From Ruminococcus sp. (GTDB taxonomy: Bacteria > Bacillota > Clostridia > Oscillospirales > Ruminococcaceae): a DNA stretch of 64,000 nucleotides. Position 1 is the first letter of the stretch. Each line of letters begins with the position of its first letter. The translations under genes and the position numbers were made by a program. The DNA is taken from positions 1 through 64,000 of the forward strand of contig JAILFN010000093.1 of NCBI GenBank assembly GCA_024697545.1, read 5' to 3'. Below the pieces are notes generated by a model. The model had not been told where the DNA came from and ran no database searches. It worked only from the letters and a program-made list of their open reading frames with translations. Shown one piece after another: positions 55,887 through 63,808 of the stretch.

Positions 55887-56951
55887 TTAGTAAAGTGATA
55901 CGTCGGACGCCTTGCGTGAGATGGTGTTTGCGCCGATCACCAGAAGCATTCCGATGATGTTGTTCATCATCTCCGCCGCCGATGCCAGACCCTTCAGAGA
56001 GCCCGCTATACCGTTTCTCTGTGCGAAGGTCGAAACAACATCTGCTGTGACATAGGTGTTGGGATTGTAAAGCAGCAGCACCTTCTCATAACCGATGTGC
56101 AGCAGCGAACCTATCCTTGTGATGAGCATTATCACTATCGTCGAAAGTATCGACGGCAGCACAACGTATCTCATCTGTGCCAGCTTGCCTGCGCCGTCTA
56201 TCTGTGCCGCCTCATAGCTTGTGGGTGATATGGCGATTATCGCCGCGAAGAATACTATGCTGTCGTATCCCGCGCTCTCCCATATACCGCTTATCTGATA
56301 TATCGCGCGGAAGAAGGTCGGGTTGTTCAGCATACCCGCATAAGCGGTCTTGGGGGAAAGCATCCCAAGCTCGGTCAGCATCTGCGAGATAACGCCGGGC
56401 TGCATACCCGATGTATCCGAGCCCTGCTTGACGAGCATCATAACAAGCGAGGTCATAACTACCGTTGACATGAACTTGGGCAGATAGGTGAGAACCTGAT
56501 ATATGCTCCTCGCTATGTTCGAGCGTATCTCGTTGAAGAACAGCGCTATGATTATCGGCATCGGGAAGCCGAACACAAGTCCGTAGAAGCTGAGCAGGAA
56601 GGTGTTTCTGAAAGCTCTCCAGAACTGCATCGAAAGCTCCGTATTTCCCTCGCCTACCAGCAGCGTCTTGAAGTAGGAAAATCCCGAGTAATACTGGTCG
56701 GCGACCGTCTTTGCGTCCTCCGTCAGCTTGAAACATCCCAGAAGCTCATACATCGGGAAGTATCTCCAAAGCAGAAATACCAGAAGCATCGGCAGCAGCA
56801 TAACATAAAGCCGCCAGTCCTTTATCACTGTACGGATAACATTCCGCCAGTAGTGTTTTTCTACGTCATCGCGTACCGCCTGTTCGGGGTCTTCTATGTA
56901 AGTTCCGCTTTCTTCGTCGAATATCAGAAAGTCGGTAGCTAATTTTTCCAT
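55887..56951 (-). CDS. ABC importer permease 1 (LplB-like)
   Basis: 354-residue CUT1 permease: a cytoplasmic N-terminus of about 45 residues, six TM helices, EAA loop YEAAQIDGAGKLAQMRYVVLP and ending SRKASDVSLY. It forms the heterodimeric channel with permease 2. Ribosome site GGAGG. The insertion QGSDTSGMQPGV before the third helices is longer than in LplB of bacilli. Confidence 0.93.
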   Translation of the reverse strand: MEKLATDFLIFDEESGTYIEDPEQAVRDDVEKHYWRNVIRTVIKDWRLYVMLLPMLLVFLLWRYFPMYELLGCFKLTEDAKTVADQYYSGFSYFKTLLVGEGNTELSMQFWRAFRNTFLLSFYGLVFGFPMPIIIALFFNEIRSNIARSIYQVLTYLPKFMSTVVMTSLVMMLVKQGSDTSGMQPGVISQMLTELGMLSPKTAYAGMLNNPTFFRAIYQISGIWESAGYDSIVFFAAIIAISPTSYEAAQIDGAGKLAQMRYVVLPSILSTIVIMLITRIGSLLHIGYEKVLLLYNPNTYVTADVVSTFAQRNGIAGSLKGLASAAEMMNNIIGMLLVIGANTISRKASDVSLY

Positions 56952-56974
56952 ATTCCATTACCTCCAGTGTTCTC

Positions 56975-57580
56975 TCAGGCTTCGCCGTATTCGGTATCGC
57001 CGTGATCGGATAACTGACCTCTCCGCTGTTCTTGCTGCACCCGCTTCAGATATTGAAGCTGATCTTCATACACGCCGTCGAGCTTGCGTGAAAGCTGTAC
57101 TGCCACCACCGCGAAAACGAGTGAAAGGGAATCGGTGGTGAAAAGTGTCACGATATCTCCCGCAGAGCCGCCCAGCATCAGACCTACGATCCATCTGCCG
57201 AGCTGTGCTCCCGCAAATGCCGATACGGTGAAGAGAAGCGTCAGCGCGGGGCTCGTTCTTATTTTTTCCTTGCCGAAGATCCTAAACAGCACAAGCGCCG
57301 CCAGAGCCAGGCAGTTCCCGATGCAGTAGACCGCGTACTGTCTCGGCTCCGCTCCCGAAGCCATGCAGAGCGCCAGCCCGCCGCCGAATGCGTGGATCGC
57401 GGCATATGCTCCCCAGCGCATCATAACTATGCAGACCATCGCCGTCATAGGTGATAGCACATATATCTCATCGGGGAACCACACTCCCGCGGCTTTTGCG
57501 ATAAGCCATTCCGCAGCCGCCAGCAGGATAAACATGATCGTGAGATCTATCGTTTTATATTGCTTTAGACTCAAATTCAT
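56975..57580 (-). CDS. membrane protein E, first gene of the pectin operon
   Basis: 201 residues with about six hydrophobic segments and a hydrophilic Gln-rich tail (YLKRVQQEQRRGQ). Its compact small-polytopic pattern, with MRWGAYAAIHAFGGG after the second helix, resembles ECF-type S-components in general style; this is a weak similarity. Ribosome site AAAGGAAAG. It is the promoter-proximal gene, 23 bases before permease 1, so it should be expressed with the importer. Confidence 0.7.
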   Translation of the reverse strand: MNLSLKQYKTIDLTIMFILLAAAEWLIAKAAGVWFPDEIYVLSPMTAMVCIVMMRWGAYAAIHAFGGGLALCMASGAEPRQYAVYCIGNCLALAALVLFRIFGKEKIRTSPALTLLFTVSAFAGAQLGRWIVGLMLGGSAGDIVTLFTTDSLSLVFAVVAVQLSRKLDGVYEDQLQYLKRVQQEQRRGQLSDHGDTEYGEA

Positions 57581-57623
57581 CTGTGATCTTTCCTTTGGGT
57601 GTTTTGCACGTTCTTTTTTAATT

Positions 57624-57687
57624 ATTTTAACTTAATTGAGCTGTAATGTACAGAACAAAATTAGATAAGTTTATGGATATTACAGAT
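57624..57687 (-). promoter_or_regulatory. promoter and activator site of the pectin operon
   Basis: Minus-strand -10 TAAAAT (57624-57629), weak -35 TGTACA (57647-57652, 17-nt spacer), and a motif at 57669-57687 (plus-strand reading GTTTATGGATATTACAGAT). The same motif lies at the same 39-base distance from an identical -10 before the CE8 gene. A weak -35 with an upstream motif fits activation. Confidence 0.65.
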
Positions 57688-57741
57688 ATGTGATTCTGAA
57701 TGTTTAATATTTTATGTTAAAACTTTTACCATTCCTAGACA

Positions 57742-57828
57742 AAAACCGCCTTTTTCGTAGTAATCTTTGACAATTTATTGTCAACCATTTAGAAAAAAGC
57801 CCTCATTATTCCTAACAAGGGCGGTTTT
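57742..57828. other. nested inverted repeats between the GltD gene and the pectin-operon promoter
   Basis: Outer 9-bp arms AAAACCGCC (57742-57750) and GGCGGTTTT (57820-57828) enclose a second perfect repeat TTGACAA/TTGTCAA (57767-57773 and 57778-57784). Part of it is the GltD terminator below. No gene in 57581-57881. Confidence 0.5.
57791..57828 (-). terminator. terminator of the CE8-AraC-GltD operon
   Basis: Minus-strand stem GCCCT/AGGGC closed around 14 nt, followed by TTTTTTC (A-run 57793-57798 on the plus strand), about 55 nt after the stop. Confidence 0.65.
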
Positions 57829-57881
57829 GCCATATATTGTTTAATAAAATCAATATTCAAAAATCAGCACTGCAACGGTAT

Positions 57882-59117
57882 TTATCGATCCGTTTGATCC
57901 ATCAGCCCGCCAAGGTATTCGTCCATCGCCTCAGCGACCTGCTTTGAATAGTTGACCGCTTCGACCACCGTCCTTGCACCGAGCACAACATCGCCTGCTG
58001 CGAATATGCCGTCGCGGGTGGTCCTGCCATAGGTGTTCGTGACCAGCAGTCCCCTGTCGGTAACGTCAAGTCCCGTGGTGGTGGATACTATCCTGTCGCG
58101 GGGTCCCTGTGATACGGCGATTATCGTCGATGAAGCGGGGTAAAACTTCTCCGATCCCTCAACGCGCCTTCTTACTCCATTCTCATCTCTTTCGACCGAT
58201 GCGAATATCGTTCCGTCATCGGTTATCTCAACAGGCTCTACACCCGCCACGAACTGAACACCGTCGAACTTTGCATACTCAACTTCCGTAACGCTTGCAG
58301 CAAGCTTTTCCGAACGTGAGAATACCGTGACCTTTCGGCAGCCGTGCCGCAGGGCTGTACGCGCAACGTCCATTGCAGAGTTGCCCGCGCCGATGACGTT
58401 CAAGCTGTCACCGAGCGTGTATACATCGGGATTGGTCAGATAATTTATCGCAAAATGCACATTGCCGAGACTCTCACCCTTTATGTGCAGGGTATTCGGC
58501 TTCCACACTCCCGTTCCTATGAATATGGCTTTGTAGCCGTCGCGGAACAGGTCGTCTATTGTGATGGTGGTTCCTATCGAGGTGTTGGGGCGTATCTTTA
58601 TGCCGAGCGAGAGCATCAGCGTCTTGTACCTTTCAAGCAGCTGCTTGGGAAGCCTGAACTGCGGTATCCCGTAGCGCAGTACCCCGCCTATCTTCTCGCG
58701 CGATTCAAACATAGTTATCTCATAACCCTTTCGCGCCAGAAGAATAGCTATCGTCATGCCCGCGGGACCGCCGCCTATAACACCGACGTGTATGCCGTTC
58801 TTCTTTATCTCGCCGAAATCCAGCTTGTCAAAATAAGCTTCACTTATGTAGTTTTCGATATCGCTGAAATGCACGGGCGAACCCTTTCGCCCGAGGACAC
58901 AGTTGCCCTCGCACTGTTTTTCGTGATTGCATATCAGCGAGCATATCATGCTGAGAGGGTTGTTTTCAAAAAGCATAGCTCCCGCTTTGTCCATGTCACC
59001 TTCAAGAAAGGTGTGTATCACATCGGGGATCTGCGTGCTTATCGGACATCCCTTCCGGCAGGACGGGTTTTTACAGTTAAGGCAGCGGCGTGCTTCGGCT
59101 ATGATGTTGAATGCCAT
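57882..59117 (-). CDS. NAD(P)H oxidoreductase, GltD/PreT-like
   Basis: 411 residues. The N-terminal Fe-S part has AARRCLNCKNPSCRKGCPI and CNHEKQCEGNCVLG; then FAD binding GVIGGGPAGMTIA and NAD(P) binding NVIGAGNSAMDVAR; GIFAAGDVV near the end. This is the shape of glutamate synthase small subunits and of PreT-type electron-transfer subunits. No GltB-type large subunit is adjacent, so the electron acceptor is unknown. It starts three bases after the AraC stop behind AAAGGAAAG, and is the third gene of the CE8 operon, an unexpected companion. Confidence 0.87.
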   Translation of the reverse strand: MAFNIIAEARRCLNCKNPSCRKGCPISTQIPDVIHTFLEGDMDKAGAMLFENNPLSMICSLICNHEKQCEGNCVLGRKGSPVHFSDIENYISEAYFDKLDFGEIKKNGIHVGVIGGGPAGMTIAILLARKGYEITMFESREKIGGVLRYGIPQFRLPKQLLERYKTLMLSLGIKIRPNTSIGTTITIDDLFRDGYKAIFIGTGVWKPNTLHIKGESLGNVHFAINYLTNPDVYTLGDSLNVIGAGNSAMDVARTALRHGCRKVTVFSRSEKLAASVTEVEYAKFDGVQFVAGVEPVEITDDGTIFASVERDENGVRRRVEGSEKFYPASSTIIAVSQGPRDRIVSTTTGLDVTDRGLLVTNTYGRTTRDGIFAAGDVVLGARTVVEAVNYSKQVAEAMDEYLGGLMDQTDR

Positions 59118-59120
59118 ATG

Positions 59121-59870
59121 CTATCTTTCCTTTCTTTTCTGTGCGATATAATGCTTCGGCGAACAGCCGAAATATTTTTTGAACACCCTTGAAAAATACA
59201 GCGAGTCAGAATACCCGCAGGTAAAGGCTATCTCTGATATGTTCTGCTCAACATTTTCGGTGGAGCAAAGCAGCTTTTCCGCCATCTGAAGCCTAAGCCC
59301 CGTTAGAAAATCATGCGGGGTAACGCCAACTTCGCTTTTGAAAAGCTTACGCAGATAATCATAGCTGAACGGCACCGAACGCAGATACTGATCCAGCCTG
59401 TAATCGCAGTCGCTGAAATTCTGCATGATGTTGCTCTTTATCTCATCGACCACCCCGCGTATCGGCTTAACGTTGCGAAATGCCGTAACGTAATTTACGA
59501 TAAGGTTGCCGAGTGCTTCCACCACCAGCGATTTTCCGCTTATCTCGCTGTTGAAGAAATAGAAAGCATCCTTGAAAGCATTGAATATGTGCCCGTCGCT
59601 GTCATCGGATATCATAAGCATCTCCTTGAAGCGGAAGGTCGCGTCGGCTATGTGTATGTGTATATTGGTAAAGCCCTCCTCGCTGACGTTGGTGTGGAGC
59701 ATCTGCGGCGGTATAATGACAATATCGCCGACCCCATATTTTATCACCCTGTCTCCGAACTCAAACTGTCCCCTGCCGCTGGTGCAGTAAACAAGCTCCC
59801 AGTCGCTGTGGCAGTGCTGCTTTGTGGAAAAAGTAATAAGATGCTTTCCCGCATATACTATGTTGTTCAT
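59121..59870 (-). CDS. AraC-family transcriptional regulator
   Basis: 249 residues: cupin-like N-terminal sensor (HCHSDWELVYCTSGRGQFEF... GDIVIIPPQMLH) and C-terminal double HTH (SYDYLRKLFKSEVGVTPHDF, ISEIAFTCGYSDSLYFSRVFKKYFGCSPKHY). The start at 59870 follows GGGAGGATATC. Located 44 bases after the CE8 gene. A plausible activator of both this operon and the pectin operon through the shared upstream motif; unproven. Confidence 0.93.
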   Translation of the reverse strand: MNNIVYAGKHLITFSTKQHCHSDWELVYCTSGRGQFEFGDRVIKYGVGDIVIIPPQMLHTNVSEEGFTNIHIHIADATFRFKEMLMISDDSDGHIFNAFKDAFYFFNSEISGKSLVVEALGNLIVNYVTAFRNVKPIRGVVDEIKSNIMQNFSDCDYRLDQYLRSVPFSYDYLRKLFKSEVGVTPHDFLTGLRLQMAEKLLCSTENVEQNISEIAFTCGYSDSLYFSRVFKKYFGCSPKHYIAQKRKER

Positions 59871-59914
59871 GATATCCTCCCTGATCTGCGATCCCCCGCG
59901 CAGCCCGAAAAACA

Positions 59915-60838
59915 TCACGAGCCTGCGCTGTAATTTTCAAAAAATCCTTTCAGAAAGACCCTTTCTTCCTCGGTAAGGACACGGCTCCACATCACCCTGC
60001 CTTCGGGCAGGTCGCCGTATTCGTAAAAGCGTGCCGTTTTGTCGCGTCCCGAACCGTTCCATTCGTCAAATCCTTCGGCAGATATATGCCTGCCGTATTT
60101 GCAGCAGATGAAGCTGCATTTTCCATGATCCCGCCACGGACGTGCGAGGTAGACCGATCCGTCCTCAACACCGTCGTCGCAGGTGAATCGGCAGTTTTCA
60201 AAAACAAATCCTATCTTCTGCTGATGGCTGTGTGCAGGTGCGGCAGCATATCCGCAGCCGCGGACATCGTATACCGAGCGTATCTCGCAGCCTTTGAACA
60301 GCGCGTTGCCGCAGCCGAAAATGAAATCCACATTTCCCGCGATGAAGCAGTTTTTAAAGACCTGCCGCATATTCCCGCCTACGCGAAGCGCATCTTTCAA
60401 AAATCCGTAGTATCTTATGATAAGATCGGTGGGAAGCGGTCCGCAGAACAGCGTATCCTGAGTCGATACGAAGCGGCAGTTCTCCGCAAAAAATTCGTCG
60501 GCGCATATCGAAAGCGCGACCTCCTGTCCCTTAGTCTCGGGATACAGGGCGTCATTCTCCACCGCAAGGTCACGGAAGGTAACGCGCGGCGCGAGAACGG
60601 CGGCGGTATATGTCCTGAAGGTGTTGAACTCCACCCCCTTTTCATCGGGCTTCTTCGCATAGTCGTCCCAGACTATCCTTGTCTGTGAAGCCCCGCTGCC
60701 GACAAATTCGGTATCGGGAACGGTTATCTCAAGCTTTTCCCGATACACCCCGGGCGCAAGCAGTATTCGGGTACCGGCGTTTATCTTTTTTAGCGTTTCA
60801 GAAATGCTGTCTTCGGGTGTCAGATATACAGTATCCAT
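59915..60838 (-). CDS. CE8 pectin methylesterase (no signal peptide)
   Basis: 307-residue right-handed beta-helix with the CE8 motifs: VALSICAD, FVSTQDTLF (with the catalytic Gln/Asp region), CFIAGNVDFIFGCGNALF (nucleophile Asp region) and YLARPWRDHGKC (substrate Arg and Trp). It removes methyl esters from galacturonan. The start at 60838 has AAGGAG upstream, so there is no signal peptide and the enzyme acts on imported methylated oligomers. First gene of an operon with AraC and GltD-like genes. Confidence 0.93.
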   Translation of the reverse strand: MDTVYLTPEDSISETLKKINAGTRILLAPGVYREKLEITVPDTEFVGSGASQTRIVWDDYAKKPDEKGVEFNTFRTYTAAVLAPRVTFRDLAVENDALYPETKGQEVALSICADEFFAENCRFVSTQDTLFCGPLPTDLIIRYYGFLKDALRVGGNMRQVFKNCFIAGNVDFIFGCGNALFKGCEIRSVYDVRGCGYAAAPAHSHQQKIGFVFENCRFTCDDGVEDGSVYLARPWRDHGKCSFICCKYGRHISAEGFDEWNGSGRDKTARFYEYGDLPEGRVMWSRVLTEEERVFLKGFFENYSAGS

Positions 60839-60908
60839 AGCCGTCTCCTTAATGCGCCCCGCGCGAAACGATACAAAAATTTCACGCATAAGCAGAACTC
60901 TTTTATAT

Positions 60909-60972
60909 ATTTTAACCTATCAAAAATGAAAGTTACAATACAAAAAACGAAATGTTTATGGATATTACGGAT
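60909..60972 (-). promoter_or_regulatory. promoter and activator site of the CE8 operon
   Basis: -10 TAAAAT (60909-60914), -35 TTGTAA (60933-60938, 18-nt spacer) and the shared motif at 60954-60972 (GTTTATGGATATTACGGAT on the plus strand). Compared with the pectin operon the motif matches 18 of 19 bases and lies at the same distance; the -35 regions match 8 of 10. Confidence 0.68.
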
Positions 60973-61070
60973 GTTGGATATGTAAATTACCGTGATGCCT
61001 AAACAAGCTGCCCAAAAAAGCCGCGGTATTTTTGTGTTTTTGTGCCAAAGAGGACTCAGCTGCATAAAAA

Positions 61071-61094
61071 AACGGATATTCCCAAACGGATATT
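61071..61094. promoter_or_regulatory. direct repeat AACGGATATT x2
   Basis: Two identical 10-mers (61071-61080, 61085-61094) 14 bases apart in the divergent region between the CE8 operon and the regulator gene. Their GGATATT core also occurs in the shared operon motif. Confidence 0.5.
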
Positions 61095-61124
61095 TCGGAC
61101 ATTTTCCATCTCTTTCCTATATAT

Positions 61125-61168
61125 GACAAAAGGCTCGGTCTGTTATTCAAGGCACCGAGCCTTTTGTC
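61125..61168 (-). terminator. strong hairpin ending a short minus-strand transcript
   Basis: Perfect 14-bp stem (61125-61138 with 61155-61168), GACAAAAGGCTCGG and its complement, 16-nt loop. The AAAAGG/CCTTTT ends give terminator character on both strands. Confidence 0.65.
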
Positions 61169-61206
61169 TATATATTCCTGTAGGTGGGTGTGTGCTTATG
61201 TTGGTC

Positions 61207-61236
61207 TTACATACGCGCAAGCCTGCGCCGCTTCAA
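61207..61236 (-). CDS. putative 9-residue leader peptide (MKRRRLARM)
   Basis: Too short for normal gene calling. A TTG codon lies five bases after AGGAGGA (minus strand) and opens a frame of nine codons, four of them Arg, ending in TAA. It has a good promoter 30 nt upstream (61269-61297) and a terminator-like hairpin 40 nt downstream. It could be a leader peptide or simply part of a small RNA. Confidence 0.35.
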   Translation of the reverse strand: MKRRRLARM

Positions 61237-61268
61237 GTTTTCCTCCTCTGTCTGCTATATCTGCTCAA

Positions 61269-61297
61269 AGTATAACATTTCGCATCTGTGAATTCAA
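61269..61297 (-). promoter_or_regulatory. promoter of a short minus-strand transcript
   Basis: TTGAAT (61292-61297), 17-nt spacer, TATACT (61269-61274) with an extended -10 TGT. The next thing downstream is the 9-codon frame and the 61125 hairpin, well before the CE8 promoter. Confidence 0.6.
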
Positions 61298-61433
61298 TAA
61301 GATATTGAACCAAAAGTGTTTCAGTTCTGTTTATTATTATTTGAATGAAATCTGAATCAGCAAGCAAGGCGTTTCAAAATCAACAATAATGCTTTCAATT
61401 TCAACTTTAAAATGAGATCTGCGGCATTTTTTA

Positions 61434-61462
61434 TTGCAATATTTATAACGATGTGGTATAAT
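61434..61462 (+). promoter_or_regulatory. promoter of the PBP-AraC hybrid regulator
   Basis: TTGCAA (61434-61439), 17 nt, TATAAT (61457-61462). Confidence 0.8.
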
Positions 61463-61498
61463 CTGAGTAGATCATCATTTTTGAAAGGAGGAACTGCT

Positions 61499-63724
61499 TT
61501 GAACAGAAAGATAACGGTGATAATACCTGCGGTAGTGGGAATGCTCGAATCGGATCTTCTTGAGGGTATACAGATCGCTGCCAAACGGTTCGACTGCGAT
61601 GTGATCGTGCTTACAAACTCCTGCAACACTATGGAAGGCACGGATATAAACGACTCCGTAATAGGCGAATACAATATCTTCAGGCTTTTAAAATACTATA
61701 AGTCGGATGGCGTGATACTCGCGGCAGGGCGCTTTCACAAAGAGGATATCGTGCAAAAGCTTCTGGATGATATATCAGCCTGCGGCTGCCCCGCCGTTGT
61801 GCTCGAACACGAATGCGACAGATTTGAGTCGATATATCCCGAACAGAAAAAGCCCGTTGCCGAGATCACGAAGCATCTGATCGAGGTACACGGCTTTAAG
61901 GACATCTACTGCCTTACGGGCCCCGAGGGCAGCAAAGAAGCCGAGGAACGGCTTGAAGCCTTCCGTGAAACTATGGAGAAATACGGTCTTCCATGCTCTG
62001 ACGATCACACATTCTACGGCGATTTCTGGACCAACAGCGCTCAGGAGATAGCCGACAGGATAGCCGCCCGCGACCTTGAACTTCCCGAAGCGATAGTATG
62101 TACCAACGATGTTATGGCTGTATCGCTCATCGAGGCACTGAAGCAGTACAGCATAAAAGTGCCCGATGATATCATAGTCACAGGCTATGACGGCGATATC
62201 TCAACGCTTATAACCGAACCCACCGTGACCACCGTGTGCGGCATCGACAAACAGCTCGGGGAACAGGCGGTGTGCAGGCTTTATCATCTTATGACAGGCA
62301 TAAAGGTAAACGAACCCGAGTTCAAAACGATACTCAGGTTCGGTAAAAGCTGCGGCTGCGAGAACGCCGTCGCCAAAAGCGGCATCACCCCCGACCTTCT
62401 CTACCGCGAACTGAGCTTCAACAGGCTGCACACCGAGCTTTATATGAACGATGAATTTGCAATGCTGAGTGCAAGAGTTGAATCTCTTGAGGAACTCAGA
62501 GATATCACCAGCCGCCATGTTCACCTGATACCGCGCTGGAAATGGATAGACATATGCCTTTGCACCGACTGGTGCGGCGACTTTGATAACTACGAGGAAT
62601 TCCGCAAAGAGGGATACACCGACAAGATGTACCTTATGCTCTCAAAGCACGGCTGGCACGTTGAACTCCCCTGCGGCTACACCTTTCCGACAGACCTGCT
62701 GCTTCCTTCCCTTCAGAAAAAGCACGATCCCGTCTTCACGGTATTCACCCCGCTGCAATACGGCAAGCAGGTGTTCGGATACCTCGCCATATCCTATGAC
62801 GATGCCCGCGATTACTATATCGGAAGCGCTCTCATAAACTGGCGCAACTGCGTGAAGAACGGTCTTTTCATACTCAGAAAGCAGCTTTATATCCAGCATA
62901 TCCGCCGCAAGATGGATGAGCTTTCAAATTATGACGTTTCATCGGGGCTCATCAACAAAACGGGACTGCTCCGCCTTGCCGATGATAATTTCAAAATGGC
63001 ATCCTCCGTGCAGAAGGTGCTCATTCTGATGTCCTGGCGCAAGACCACCATCGACAATACGGGAAAGGTGATGAACGACAACCACCTTATATCAAACACG
63101 CTTCAGCTGTACAGCGATTCAAACTGCGTCCCCGCCAGAATAAGCGAAAAGGTGTTCGCAGTGATAATGAAGTACGGCAGCTCCGCAAAAAACGACTCGG
63201 AGCAGTTCATGCTCAGATTTGAAGAGATGCTGCAAAGCATATACAAGGAAAAGAATGTCTCGCGTTTTCCCGAGATACAGTATACCTGGAACATACTGAA
63301 AAACGATACTCCGTTTGAAAGTGTCCTGTCAGGAGCTATGCGGGCGCTTGAAGAAAACCTGCATTCCGCTAACGAAAACAATGACTACACCTCAAAGCTC
63401 AGGATGATACACAAAAAGCTGCATAAAGACCCGCAGGATTTCAGGCTCCCCGATACACTTGCAGAAGAACTGCATATCAGCAAGAGCTATTTCCAGCTGC
63501 TCTATAAACAGCAGTTCGGGATAGCATTCCACAGCGACCTTCTCAACTCGCAGATCGGCAAAGCTTGCAGGCTGCTCCGTGAAACAAGCCTCAAGATATA
63601 TGAGATAGCCGAAAAATGCGGATTTGTCAACACCACCCATTTTATGAAGCAGTTCAAAGCAAAGGTTGGTGTCACCCCGACGCAGTACAGAAACAGCCAA
63701 AAGGATACCGCTGCGGACAAATGA
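61499..63724 (+). CDS. hybrid transcriptional regulator: periplasmic-binding-like sensor, degenerate GGDEF-like middle, AraC HTH
   Basis: 741 residues. Residues 1-285 resemble LacI-type sugar sensors without the N-terminal HTH (KITVIIPAVVG, CTNDVMAVSLIEALK, VPDDIIVTGYDGD). A middle region includes YDVSSGLINKTGLLRLAD, the shape of a GGDEF start without the catalytic GGEEF. The C-terminus (~640-730) is an AraC HTH (LAEELHISKSYFQLLYKQQFG, IYEIAEKCGFVNTTHFMKQFKAKVGVTPTQY). The start is TTG at 61499 behind AAAGGAGG; no ATG has such a site. It is divergent from the CE8 operon, like E. coli XylR in having a PBP-like sensor with AraC HTH. It probably senses a pectic sugar and activates the pectin genes. 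Confidence 0.85.
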   Translation: MNRKITVIIPAVVGMLESDLLEGIQIAAKRFDCDVIVLTNSCNTMEGTDINDSVIGEYNIFRLLKYYKSDGVILAAGRFHKEDIVQKLLDDISACGCPAVVLEHECDRFESIYPEQKKPVAEITKHLIEVHGFKDIYCLTGPEGSKEAEERLEAFRETMEKYGLPCSDDHTFYGDFWTNSAQEIADRIAARDLELPEAIVCTNDVMAVSLIEALKQYSIKVPDDIIVTGYDGDISTLITEPTVTTVCGIDKQLGEQAVCRLYHLMTGIKVNEPEFKTILRFGKSCGCENAVAKSGITPDLLYRELSFNRLHTELYMNDEFAMLSARVESLEELRDITSRHVHLIPRWKWIDICLCTDWCGDFDNYEEFRKEGYTDKMYLMLSKHGWHVELPCGYTFPTDLLLPSLQKKHDPVFTVFTPLQYGKQVFGYLAISYDDARDYYIGSALINWRNCVKNGLFILRKQLYIQHIRRKMDELSNYDVSSGLINKTGLLRLADDNFKMASSVQKVLILMSWRKTTIDNTGKVMNDNHLISNTLQLYSDSNCVPARISEKVFAVIMKYGSSAKNDSEQFMLRFEEMLQSIYKEKNVSRFPEIQYTWNILKNDTPFESVLSGAMRALEENLHSANENNDYTSKLRMIHKKLHKDPQDFRLPDTLAEELHISKSYFQLLYKQQFGIAFHSDLLNSQIGKACRLLRETSLKIYEIAEKCGFVNTTHFMKQFKAKVGVTPTQYRNSQKDTAADK

Positions 63725-63743
63725 TATCCGCCTGACCGCCGTA

Positions 63744-63796
63744 ACAAAAAAAGAGGACCTCCCGCGTTTCAAACTAAACCGCAGGAGGTCTTTTGT
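63744..63796. terminator. bidirectional terminator between the regulator and the response-regulator gene
   Basis: GACCTCC-type stem (63756-63762 with 63784-63790, extended by CGCG/CGC pairs) with a TTTT tail on the plus strand and an A-run (T-run on minus) on the other side. Confidence 0.8.
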
Positions 63797-63808
63797 GTCA
63801 TGGCTGTA

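Noticed and set aside
60983-61117. 45-codon minus-strand frame MSEISVWEY... upstream of the CE8 gene
   Set aside because: It has a fair ribosome site but lies between a terminator-like hairpin and the CE8 promoter, with no promoter of its own and no recognisable family.
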